From the NCBI GenBank assembly GCA_024752435.1, contig CP103033.1, positions 930,001-994,000 on the forward strand: a stretch of 64,000 bases of DNA, given 5' to 3'. A program made the translations under genes and the position numbers. This DNA is from Allantophomopsis cytisporea. Lineage: Eukaryota; Ascomycota; Leotiomycetes; Phacidiales; Phacidiaceae. Shown piece by piece: positions 55,147-64,000 of this stretch. The notes below the pieces were generated by a model. It was not told the origin of the DNA and did not search any database. It worked only from the letters and a program-made list of their open reading frames with translations. Every line of letters starts with the position of its first letter. Positions within the stretch are counted from its first letter, which is position 1.

Positions 55147-56232
55147 TTATACCTCTACCTCTACCTCTTCCACATCTGGTGCATCATTGCCACTCTCATT
55201 GTCCTCCGCCTCCTCCACATCCTCATCGACCTCCTCATCGACCTCCTCATCATCCTCACCATCAACAGCCTCAAAGGCCTCTTCAGTATCATACTCCTCC
55301 CACTCACCCTCCCAAACGCCGTCTCCAATTTCTACCCACGCATCATCCGGATCGAACTCGTCCTTCTGCTCTTCCCAATCCTCCCAATTCTCACAATCCT
55401 CATCACCCTCTCCTCTCCAAATACCCAGCACCCTAATCCGCGGTAACTTCCACTCGGGATGTTCTTTCTTCCCATTCTCCATAATCTCCTCCGCGACATT
55501 CGCATCAAAATACAAGTCCTGGCCATGAATGACCCTCGATTTCGGCTGGAAGAAATACACATTCCTCAGCTCTTCAGGCGTCTTCCCATAGGCCAGCCTC
55601 GCCAACCGTTCCCTCTCGCGAAAACCTTCTTCATCAAGTTCGAATTCCTCAGGATAATCTTCTCCGGGCCGGTCATAGCCATCCACGTAGTCGATATACT
55701 GCGCCTCCTTGACCAATACCAATTGCTCCAACCCAGGCAGATCTCTCTGCAGCACAGCAGCGACGTCGTGGTCCTCCTCGTTTGCAAGAAACTCCTCCCA
55801 ATGTGATAATGGATCGAAAGCCAATCTCCTTATGCGTGCCCTATCGTCAGCCTCCAAACCCTCCAACAGGTCCCGCAAGTCTTCTATGCAGCGCGACCCC
55901 ACATAAAGCGTATCCTTGTCGAAGTTGAAATATATTTGCGGTGGTATACTAGGAACAATAGCAAAGCACAATTTGTAGACTCGCAAAGCCTCTTTACGGG
56001 CTTCTCGATTCGTGCTCAGCAGTGCAGGTAAGAGCCGAGAAGAAGTGCTCTGGTTCACCATGGGGCCTCGATATTCGACCTCGACGATACGAGGCGGCTC
56101 GAGATCCAACACGTGCTGCCAGGTCTTCAGCCTCAATTCCGTAGGCAGTCTCGCAAAGCAGTGGAATTCGGCAGGTGATATTCCAGGCGTGGAACCAGGG
56201 CCCAGCCGAGGGGCCATCACGTCCGTCGTCAT
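55147..56232 (-). CDS. 2EXR-domain fungal protein with acidic tail
   Basis: Single exon, 361 residues. ISPAEFHCFARLPTELRLKT then WQHVLDLEPPRIVEV opens the 2EXR (F-box-like) domain; LPALLSTNREARKEALRVYK is its second conserved element, followed by IYFNFDKDTLYV. The N-terminal half is therefore a typical fungal 2EXR protein. The last ~100 residues are extremely acidic (EEVDEEVDEDVEEAEDN), ending EVEVEV, probably disordered. No enzyme motif is seen. The gene is divergent from phosphomannomutase with 396 bp between start codons. Confidence 0.85.
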   Translation of the reverse strand: MTTDVMAPRLGPGSTPGISPAEFHCFARLPTELRLKTWQHVLDLEPPRIVEVEYRGPMVNQSTSSRLLPALLSTNREARKEALRVYKLCFAIVPSIPPQIYFNFDKDTLYVGSRCIEDLRDLLEGLEADDRARIRRLAFDPLSHWEEFLANEEDHDVAAVLQRDLPGLEQLVLVKEAQYIDYVDGYDRPGEDYPEEFELDEEGFRERERLARLAYGKTPEELRNVYFFQPKSRVIHGQDLYFDANVAEEIMENGKKEHPEWKLPRIRVLGIWRGEGDEDCENWEDWEEQKDEFDPDDAWVEIGDGVWEGEWEEYDTEEAFEAVDGEDDEEVDEEVDEDVEEAEDNESGNDAPDVEEVEVEV

Positions 56233-56628
56233 GTCGTAATCCGAAGATCTCTCAATCTTCCAGGTCGGCGGCGAGAAACCCGGGAAAACACAACTGGGGA
56301 AATTTATTATTTTACCCGCAGCGCAGTTATCGATAAATCAGCCAGGCGAGGCTGGGTCACAGAGGATTCTGAGCACAAGGCTCCGCGCAGTGCAGGGATG
56401 AATTCGCTTCTGGGGATCCCTGGGTTAGCATGCTGCACCACCCAGCTCATGTGCGCAAGGTGTCCTGATTGCACGGAACGAACACCCTGAACCCCTCATA
56501 AACCCCACAGCCTCGCCTTACAGCTCCTGACCCAGAAAGCTGTCCCCTCCAGCAAAATTCCCGCGCGCCAGAAACACAATCCCACAATTCTATCCAGACA
56601 AGTTCACCAAGAAGAACTCATCGCAAAC
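56233..56628. promoter_or_regulatory. Shared promoter region of 2EXR gene and phosphomannomutase
   Basis: 396 bp between divergent start codons, GC-richer than most spacers in this window. No factor site is named. Confidence 0.5.
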
Positions 56629-57593
56629 ATGACTGACGCCGCCGCTCTTTTCCCTCCGCTTGATCAGCGCCCAATCAAGAACACCATTTGCCTCTTCGAT
56701 GTCGATGGAACTCTCACGCCCGCCCGCCGCGTATGCGCCCCCTCCAATCCCCATCCCCCACCAGAAGCAAAGACCCGTCCACTAACAGAGCACAGAGCGT
56801 ATCCCCCGAGATGCTGACTCTGCTCTCAACACTGCGGCAAAAGGTCGCCATCGGGTTCGTAGGCGGATCGGACTTCGCCAAGCAGCAAGAGCAGCTGGGC
56901 ACAGCGACGATCGCCGTCACGGAACTCTTCGACTTCTGCTTCTCGGAGAACGGGCTCACGGCATACAAACTGGGCGTGCCCTTGGCGTCGCAGACATTCA
57001 TCAACCACATCGGCGAGGACAATTACAAGGAGCTGGTCAAGTTCGTGCTGCACTACATCGCCGACGTCGATATCCCCATCAAGCGCGGCACCTTCATCGA
57101 GTTCCGCAATGGCATGGTAAACATCAGTCCCATCGGCCGTAATGCCAGCATCGAGGAGCGTAATGAGTTCCAGGAGTATGATAAGATCCACAAGATCAGA
57201 GAGACGCTTGTTGGTCAGCTGAGGGAGAAGTTCGCGCACTTGGGTCTGACGTGAGTTACTCCCTACTTTCGCCTATAGTTCCAGCTTTTCAGAGCTTTGG
57301 GCTTGATGGGATGTTATGCTGATTTTATATGCAGATACTCGATTGGAGGACAGATCTCCTTCGATGTCTTCCCAACCGGTTGGGACAAGACATACTGCCT
57401 GCAGCACTTGGAGAACGAGGCCAAGAAGCCCAATGGTGTGGAGTACACCACCATCCACTTCTTTGGTGACAAGACATACAAGGGTGGTAACGATTACGAA
57501 ATCTACGAAGACCCAAGAACCATCGGTCATTCCGTCACCGACCCAGATGACACAAGCGCTCAGCTCAAGAAGCTGTTCTTCGATGTCGAGTGA
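56629..57593 (+). CDS. SEC53: Phosphomannomutase (SEC53/PMM2 type)
   Basis: Predicted 271 residues; exons 56629-56730, 56796-57250 and 57335-57593. A cytosolic HAD-family enzyme that interconverts mannose-6-phosphate and mannose-1-phosphate for GDP-mannose, and so for N-glycans, O-mannose and GPI anchors. The catalytic DxD motif is D24-V-D26 in CLFDVDGTLTPARR; GFVGGSDFAKQQEQL, FSENGLTAYKLG, FIEFRNGMVNISPIGRNAS (substrate-binding Arg residues) and GGQISFDVFPTGWDKTYCL (motif III with the Mg2+ ligand), then FFGDKTYKGGNDYEI, are all present. Length matches eukaryotic PMM (about 250-270). The splice after PARR uses the second of two close AGs because it gives SVSPEML in frame. Confidence 0.97.
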
Positions 57594-57823
57594 GCGGGAT
57601 GCATTTCAGGTAGCAGATGAGGGAGCGCAATTCACAAACAATATATCCAATACAGTAAAATCAAGGCGGCAGTTGCAAAAAAATTCATTTCATTAAATTC
57701 AATTCCAGAAAGAAGCTTCGAATAAACATATCTATGCGTGAAAATGGTCGAATGCCTCCACAAACGCCTGCAAATCGCTCAGAAGAATACATCCAAAAGC
57801 AGTATCAAAATCCTAAACATAAA

Positions 57824-60800
57824 TCATCGCCCGAATTCGAGGCCGGGCACAATCACAGGCCCGTATTTCGTCGGCGTCGTGATGTTGTTTTCAGACTGAA
57901 CCACAAAATCCACCGCCAGACTCAACTTCGGCCCACCCAGTCCCTGCCCACTGCCTGTGCTCCCATTGCTCCCATTGACAGAGTGTGAAGCGCCCATAAG
58001 GGCATCCGGATCAAAAGCTACAATAGCGATATAGTTCCTTCTTGGCATCAGTTTCTTCATATCGCGCGCGGAGCCGTTCGCCTCCGTGATGAAGATCTCC
58101 ATCATATCCTCCTTGGTATCAGTAACGGCGTGTGTAGACTTGGTGCCGTTAGCTGGCACGTATAGGATCTTGTTGTTGTGTAGGAGCTTGGCAACGTAGC
58201 CAGACATTGGGGCAGCGACGACGGATGAGGTGATTAGTTGATACATGGTTTTGTGGTCTGATGGGCGAGACGGATCGTGTACGAGTCCCGCTCCGCAGCA
58301 ATTCACGCCTATAGATGTGAGTGTTTGTCCAGTCTACTATGGGAGAAAAAGACTTACCTCCAGATAGGAATGTCATTCGAATGCCCTTTTGTTGAGCAAT
58401 TCCTTGTAATGTTCGGATAAAGTATGTTCGTTCCAGATCCTTCGACTCATGTGTCCACAAGTCGCGGGCTTCGTCCGCAATATCGAGGTCTCCGAAGGGG
58501 GTTAGAACACTGCCCATGAGGCCTGACTTGCCAACTGCTTTCTTTACTTGAGAGAAGCCGGATTGTACGACCTCCTTTCCTCCCACTACTCCTGCAACAG
58601 AGCTGGTCACCTTTCCCAATAAATTATAGGTGCCTGTAACAGCCTTTTTGCCAGAAGCCACAGTGTGAGCAATTGACTCCACACCCTCGAGTCTTGGATA
58701 GACAAGTGGAGTAGAAATCATCCAGATGCAATGCTGTACACTAGGAGGGAGAACGGCGATCTTCGGGAATAGACCCTGATACGTGGGCCCTGCCATGACC
58801 TGTTGCTGTGTCCTCTCAGACCGGCAATCGGCACCAGCAACAACTACTGCAGGACCTAGATATTTGACAAAGTGCCAACCAGTGCCAGTAATCGTAAAAA
58901 GATCTGTATCTGTGCTCACATTCCGCAATATCTCCAAAGTTGTGTGGTGCTGGAAGAGAAGATACATTTCAACGGCAATACGACCAATACTCTTGAACAC
59001 ATTCGAAGATTGCATGTAATCTGGGTATGATCCAAAACCATCAAACCTAAATTGATTGTAAGCGCAGGCAATGTTACTATCTTAGAAGCTCACTTACACA
59101 TCATGATCGTCAATTTGCAAAATATGAGGTATCCGAGCGAATGCTTCTCTTAGACTCGGCTGATCAAAATGGCTGGTATAGTAGTGGAAGTAGGCGTGAG
59201 ACACATCTTCCTGATGACGAGCTGTCCACGGAGCGTTTTTTCGGTTATCTTTTCCACTCATAGCGAGCCACTGCTTTAGAAGTGGAATCTCCTTCCACAA
59301 TCGATCACCATACACCTGACTTCCTAGGCCGAGTTGGACGTGGAAGCCACCACACTCATCGTTCTTTTGTAATATGTCTTTCCACATGACACCCACACCA
59401 CCGAGACGGGCCCGATCCTTAGCTGATGTATTAACACCAAAATCATTTCCGGAGTGGGCAATGAGTCGCCAATTGTTCTCATTTCTACCTGCAACTAAGA
59501 ACTCATAGCGGGTGCATCCCAAGTGTGATGTAATAGCATAAGTCCACTTATCACTGCCATGCTCACCCATCTGCAAGTCAATATCGTAACGATAGAAGAC
59601 CCAACGTCGATGGGTATAGATAGGATTCGCTTGCAGTTGTCGTGGATTTGGAGAGAGATCCACACTTTGATGAATATGAATGGTGGGTGGCTGAGGACAA
59701 TCTGTGATGAGCATGATTGTTCCAAGCCAGACACCTCGTGCCAAATCCATGTTGGTATATCTAAGATAAGGACCAAAATATACACCATTTGTAGGCGCAA
59801 CTTTGTACAAGTCAGCTCCTTCTTGTGGAGGACCGAAGAACCCAGTTGTTGGGGTTTGTGAGGTGATGCTCATGATACTTTCAGCATAGCCTGGAGTATG
59901 AGGAAACGCTGGAGATCCCATTGGCTGTTTGCCAAAAGCACTGAGACCAGGAGAGCCTATCGGATTCCCATAATTACCAAGACCTGGGGATCCCAAAGGG
60001 TTTCCATAGGTAGAGATTGCTGGAGATAAAGGTGCTATGTCATGATTTTTTGGTGTTGGTCCTGTTGGAAACTCCCATTGAGTCGCCTGAGTAGCGCGAT
60101 GGATATAATAATATTGTCCAGAGTTCTGATCTAGGTGCGACATCCACCCTTCAGGAAGAGGAGGCGGGGATAGAGGTTGATTTTGAATCGGAATTTGAGA
60201 TGGACCAGCGATAGCATACTGCTGTACAGCAGCAGTTTGATGTTGGATTTCTGGCTGGGTTGTTGCTGGTCCGGGCCTAGGGTCATTCGCGAAAGCGGGA
60301 TGGCCAGGGTGTTGAAGTGCAGGGGAAGCTAAAGGTGACGCTACCTGTATGTTTGGTTTTACGGTGATTGTAGTGTTTCTCTTCTCATCAGGGTGCCCAT
60401 TTGCGCCCATTCCGTTTGCTGGATGACCACCCGCCGAGACACTTGAATAAGCTGGTGGAGGCGATGCAGACATCTGCATACGTTGGAAATCCCGTTCTAA
60501 TCCTTCTTGGGGATTTTGGCGAGGTGATTGCAGTGGCTGATGATCCGATAATTGGTTCGCGCCTTGGTATACTGTAGGAGGTCCATGTGGCTGAGATTCT
60601 GGTGATTCGGTTGGAGTCCACGGACGGCGGGGCGCATGTTGCTGTGTCGCCGGCGGACTTTGTGGGAGTTGCGGGACAGGAGGAGGTCTGTATTGATGCT
60701 GTCTTTGCGCAGCAGCAGCGTTCTGCGCCTGTAGACTGCTCAGAGTCGCTGTACCAGCAATGCCAGCAGCAGCATAGCGCGCTTCAATTCCACCATCTGC

Positions 60801-61517
60801 TTCACCAGGCCCAATGATAGGAGTTTCTGGTGGAGGTGGTGACCCTCTTGTAGCTCTTGTAGTAGAAACGGAGGCAGTAGAAGCAAATCGGTTCATGCCA
60901 GTTGGGGTAGGCGCTACTAGGTGCGCTTGATTACCATTTCTGGTCGAGTCTGGAATGGCTGGAGGAACCCAGGCTCGATTATCATAGACTGGATGGATGT
61001 CTTCGGCAGGTCTGGTGTCTGAATCGCGGCGATGACGGACTGGTTGGCGAACAAACAGCTCATCATCAGAGTCGTCTTCCTTGTCTGGTAAATCAGGACC
61101 CGGCGACTCCGGTAGAGGCTTCGGGATATTTCCTCGTCGCTCGGCAAGGCGAGGTCCTTTTGCCTCGGTGGGACTTCCTCCAAATCGTAGGTTCATCGAT
61201 GATTTTTGCCCGTTCCTATCTGGAGTGGCTCTGCGATCTTCGGGGTGTGAAACTTTGCGTGTACGATTGTTCGATGGGGGTGTATAGTGATATGGCTCAT
61301 CATCTTCTGGATATGGGAGAGGTTGCGCCGAACTCGATGCGCCTGGTGGTAATGGGAAAGCATGCTTCGGTGCTGGATAACCGTTCTGGCGACTTGATGA
61401 CGCATTATTCTGCGGGGGCGGACTTTTGCTGATCCTCAAAGGCTGGACCGTAGGACTATCGCCATCGCTGTCGGACGCAAAGAGCTCATCATCGTGATTG
61501 CCTGGGCGGCGAGCCAT
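57824..61517 (-). CDS. WW-domain protein with PhoD-like metallophosphatase domain
   Basis: Predicted 1197 residues; exons 61517-59098, 59046-58358 and 58308-57824. The first ~450 residues are disordered, rich in Pro, Ser, Gln and Ala. A WW domain lies at about 450-482 (LPEGWMSHLDQNSGQYYYIH ending QWEFP, with both signature tryptophans). The C-terminal half matches fungal PhoD-like phosphatase proteins: YFGPYLRYTNMDLARGVWLG, AHSGNDFGVN, HFDQPSLREAFARIPHILQI, then the metal-site IDDHDVFDGFGSYPD, and FLSGGVNCCGAGLVHDPSRP. DDHD and the CCGAG-type motif correspond to the metal ligands of the fold. The WW domain would bind Pro-rich partners, and the N-tail itself contains many PPxP and PPPAY stretches. 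Substrate unknown. Joining across both introns is unambiguous. Confidence 0.88.
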
Positions 61518-62317
61518 GTTGCGCGATCAATGTTGATTCTATGTATATGGGGAAGTTGGAGATGAGGCTAGGTTACGGCAGTACCTGCAGGTCACTGCGC
61601 CGCAAGACAGGTCGCAATGCGATGACCAACAGATGTGTACAGGTTTCTGTATGAGAGAATGCAGTCAATTCTTTTTTTCTTCCCCCTCGTGATACGGCTG
61701 AGAATGCGGGGTTGAGTTTTTGGGTGAGATGACTTGAAGGGGCCAGAAAAGAGGCCGACAGAGACGGGAAGTATCAGAAAGCTTTCAAAGGAGATGATCG
61801 GAAGAGATACAGAAAAACGAGTACTGGATGCAGGAAAATGATAAAGGTATGAGAAAGATTGAACTCTAGGCCGCACGCCCGGTCGTGTCTACATTATTAC
61901 ATGGGGATTCTTGGCCCCACGGATTGATGATGCTGGCGCTTATGCACATTTGAGAGTGGCAACCAATAAGTGAGCTTGCAGGCCCATGCAACCCTTGAAA
62001 GGTCCAGCGCGTAGAGCAGTAGGTCGTAGGTGGTAGGCACCGGATATGTGGGCATTGCAGCCCAAGGGCGCATGGAGAAGAAGAAGCTCGTGATAAAAGA
62101 GACTTGCTTACTGTTTTTTTTTGTGGTGGTCCATCGCGGATACTTGTAATGCTGGTGGAATTTGTATTGGGAGAAAGGTACGATAGATCAGTAAGCGTAT
62201 AGGGTAGTGATATAAATAATATCGAGAGAAGTATACGATAGTCATGGGTATCGTATACGACATACCGTGAGTGGATGAGTAAACAATTGGATGAAGTTGG
62301 TAGTGAAGAGAAGATGA

Positions 62318-62395
62318 ATGGATGGATGGATGGATGGATGGATGTAGATATGGATGTAGATACATATGTAGATACGTATGTAGATACATATGTAA
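62318..62395. repeat. (GATG)n tract followed by GTAGATACATAT repeats
   Basis: About seven GATG copies (62318-62344), then degenerate 12-14 bp units containing ATACATAT or ATACGTAT, each self-complementary. Confidence 0.8.
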
Positions 62396-62527
62396 GGTAC
62401 AGTACTGCAGTAGATGTAGTTGTACTGTATGTACTATATGTACTATGTGTAGAATGTAAAATAGATGAAGAGTGATGGAATACGTGCCACTTCTAAGTGC
62501 AAGTTGTCATATACTCATCTATTATAG

Positions 62528-62548
62528 TATAATATAATATAATATAAT
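62528..62548. repeat. (TAATA)n microsatellite
   Basis: Four consecutive TAATA-type pentamers. Confidence 0.8.
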
Positions 62549-62591
62549 CGGATGTAGATAGTAGCGTGGGAGTGTGTTATTAGACAAGAGT

Positions 62592-62624
62592 TTATTGTAT
62601 TGTATTGTATTGTATTGTATTGTG
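62592..62624. repeat. (TTGTA)n microsatellite
   Basis: About six TTGTA copies. Confidence 0.85.
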
Positions 62625-62750
62625 TGATGAATTGAATGGATGGAGGGATGGTCATGGCTGTCAGACAGTCGCAGACCCTTTGTGCCATGGTGTCAAACGG
62701 ACGGGCGCTTCAATGGTCTGTCTGTCGCTCTCTCTCTTAGCTTGATTTGC

Positions 62751-62778
62751 TGCCTGCCTGCCTGCCTGCCTGCCTGCC
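62751..62778. repeat. (TGCC)n microsatellite
   Basis: Seven consecutive TGCC copies. Confidence 0.85.
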
Positions 62779-62865
62779 ACACCACACAAATCCATCCATC
62801 GGTGCTTTGCGGTCCGAAGCGAGACACGCCTACGGACTACGGGTATCCACACGACACTACACTTT

Positions 62866-62871
62866 ACGCGT
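62866..62871. promoter_or_regulatory. MCB-type element (ACGCGT), distal, CDC6 promoter
   Basis: Core ACGCGT inside TTTACGCGTG, about 185 bp upstream of the CDC6 start codon, with a TCGCG just after. Confidence 0.55.
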
Positions 62872-62901
62872 GTCGCGTTATGTTCTCCAGATCGTGTCTT
62901 T

Positions 62902-62907
62902 ACGCGT
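62902..62907. promoter_or_regulatory. MCB-type element (ACGCGT), proximal, CDC6 promoter
   Basis: Core inside TTTACGCGTAAA (a perfect 12-bp palindrome), about 150 bp upstream of the CDC6 start codon and identical over ten bases to the site upstream of POL31. Confidence 0.6.
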
Positions 62908-62912
62908 AAAGC

Positions 62913-62955
62913 CTCAAAGCTCAAAGCTCAAAGCTCAAAGCTCAAAGCTCAAGGC
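62913..62955. repeat. (AAAGCTC)n tandem repeat
   Basis: About six copies of the 7-base unit (CTCAAAG phase), the last one with a single base change. Confidence 0.85.
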
Positions 62956-63055
62956 TCCGCCTTTCCTTGCTCCCTCAATGTCAACATCAACAACCTCACA
63001 TTTACATGCTCAAAGACCGACATCACTTTTCAATCCACAGTAATCCCATTCTATA

Positions 63056-64000
63056 ATGGCATCTACTGTTCTTGGAAAGCGAACGAGAAGTTCTCGGGAT
63101 GTTGGTAAGATAAACATCCTGCTTATACTGCTCTTCTTGATTTTTTTTACTGATTCTGCTCTCAGATACGACACCCGTACTTCCTCGCGCAAAACGTCCT
63201 AGTCGACCAGAAAAGATTACTGATGAGAATGACAATCCTTTTGTCACACGGCCGACGCGTAGAACTCGAAAAGATGCCTTGGAGTTGGATGAATTGGCCA
63301 ATACAACTCCAATAAAGGCCTCTCCAGCCAAGCATGGGGCTGTTGAGCGCCGCGTCGCATTATCACCAACATTGATTAAGACGCATTTCAATATCAGTAA
63401 GAACAGTAACGCGGACTCGAAAGTCATCCAGACCGCGACTCCTCAAACTCCAAGACATCGCGATGCTCTGTCAAAACAAGCACCAACCACTCCTCGACAT
63501 CGAGTTACTGTGGCTGGCAAAGCCTTTACTCCTCGCACTCCTCGAACTCCAACAACACCGAGTGCCTCAATCATGACAGTCTATAACCGGGCGAGACAGC
63601 TGTTTACACGAAGCTCAGATCCCGGAAAGTTGATTGGAAGGGAAGCGGAGCGAAAAGAGCTTGTCGAATTTGTTGAAAACTGCATAGAATCTACATGCGG
63701 TGGTTGTACATATGTTAGCGGACCTCCAGGAACAGGAAAGAGTGCCTTCGTGCATGAGATTACAGGAGAATTTGAGAGCACCGAGAGCGTTCAAAAGGCA
63801 TACATCAATTGTATGAGCATGAAAACCTCGACAGACGTTTACGGAACGCTTCTGGAAAGCTTGTGTGAGGGCCGGGAAATCAAGGAGGGTGACGAGATGC
63901 AGACTCTCCAGGGAATGTTCATACCAAAAGATCGCTCATCACCTTTATACCTGATCACTCTGGACGAAATCGACCATATTCTCACACTGGATCTTGAAGT
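63056..64000 (+). CDS. CDC6: Cell division control protein 6 (replication licensing ATPase), 5' part
   Basis: Partial; exons 63056-63104 and 63166 to the window edge. The N-terminus is short, basic and Ser/Thr-Pro-rich with many TP sites (TPQTPRH, TPRTPRTPTTP), as expected of CDK-regulated Cdc6/Cdc18, and contains KRP/RRTRK basic clusters for nuclear import. The AAA+ module starts at FTRSSDPGKLIGREAERKEL, with Walker A TYVSGPPGTGKSAFVHEI and Walker B LYLITLDEIDHIL. Cdc6 loads the MCM2-7 helicase together with ORC and Cdt1 at origins in G1. Orc1 is excluded because the open N-terminus is short and has no BAH domain. The C-terminal winged helix lies outside the window. Two MCB elements precede the gene. 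Confidence 0.93.

Larger units (their letters stand above)
61518..63055. other. Intergenic region with a microsatellite cluster
   Basis: 1.5 kb between the divergent WW-PhoD and CDC6 genes. The left part is the phosphatase promoter and shows nothing special. From 62.3 to 62.96 kb at least six different short tandem repeats occur, and two MCB elements lie near CDC6. Confidence 0.7.

Noticed and set aside
62313..62960. Short repeats as a CRISPR array
   Set aside because: These are simple tandem repeats without spacers, in a eukaryotic genome.

Overview
The window is nuclear DNA from a filamentous ascomycete (Pezizomycotina). The evidence is compact genes with 47-100 bp GT-AG introns, a nuclear gene for the proteolipid ATP synthase subunit 9 with a mitochondrial presequence, fungal-only families (RTA1-like, 2EXR-like, fungal Hsp70-like) and large intergenic gaps that are AT-rich in places. 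Leotiomycetes is my best guess for the class, but this is inference and I cannot name a species. I found no rRNA, tRNA, intact transposon or CRISPR array.

Layout. 1-9.8 kb: the 5' end of a probable vacuolar amino acid transporter (minus), a vacuolar cation-chloride cotransporter (plus), a secreted cysteine-free isochorismatase-like protein (plus) and an RTA1-like membrane protein (minus). 9.8-19.5 kb: gene-poor DNA with palindromes and hairpins, interrupted only by the ATP9 gene. 19.5-25.4 kb: an unrecognised protein (minus) divergent from an unusual nine-exon Hsp70-like protein (plus), followed by a small secreted cysteine-free protein (minus). 26.2-33.5 kb: DNA polymerase delta small subunit, a RING protein, a fungal 2EXR/F-box-like protein and an R3H-associated protein. 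33.5-36.4 kb: a possible cryptic or decayed gene, then a CCC1/VIT1 iron/manganese transporter. 36.4-41.4 kb: an AT-rich gene desert. 41.4-64 kb: a GPI-anchored Cys-rich wall protein with a duplicated module, AFG1-type mitochondrial ATPase, serine/threonine dehydratase, a large Na+/Ca2+ exchanger, a 2EXR protein divergent from phosphomannomutase, a WW-PhoD phosphatase, and the 5' part of CDC6.

How the genes relate. There is no obvious biosynthetic cluster. Most genes are housekeeping: DNA replication (POL31, CDC6), mitochondrial energy and proteostasis (ATP9, AFG1), ion homeostasis of vacuole and organelles (VHC1-like, CCC1-like, NCX, AVT-like), GDP-mannose supply (PMM) and amino acid catabolism (CHA1-like). 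The accessory content lies at 7.7-8.6 kb (secreted isochorismatase-like), 19.5-25.4 kb (Hsp70-like locus) and 41.4-43.0 kb (cell-surface protein). The two replication genes share the decamer TTTACGCGTA close upstream of their start codons, which suggests common G1/S control by an MBF-type factor. All intron-exon models were read by eye. Every multi-exon model kept as a complete gene stays in frame and gives a coding length divisible by three.
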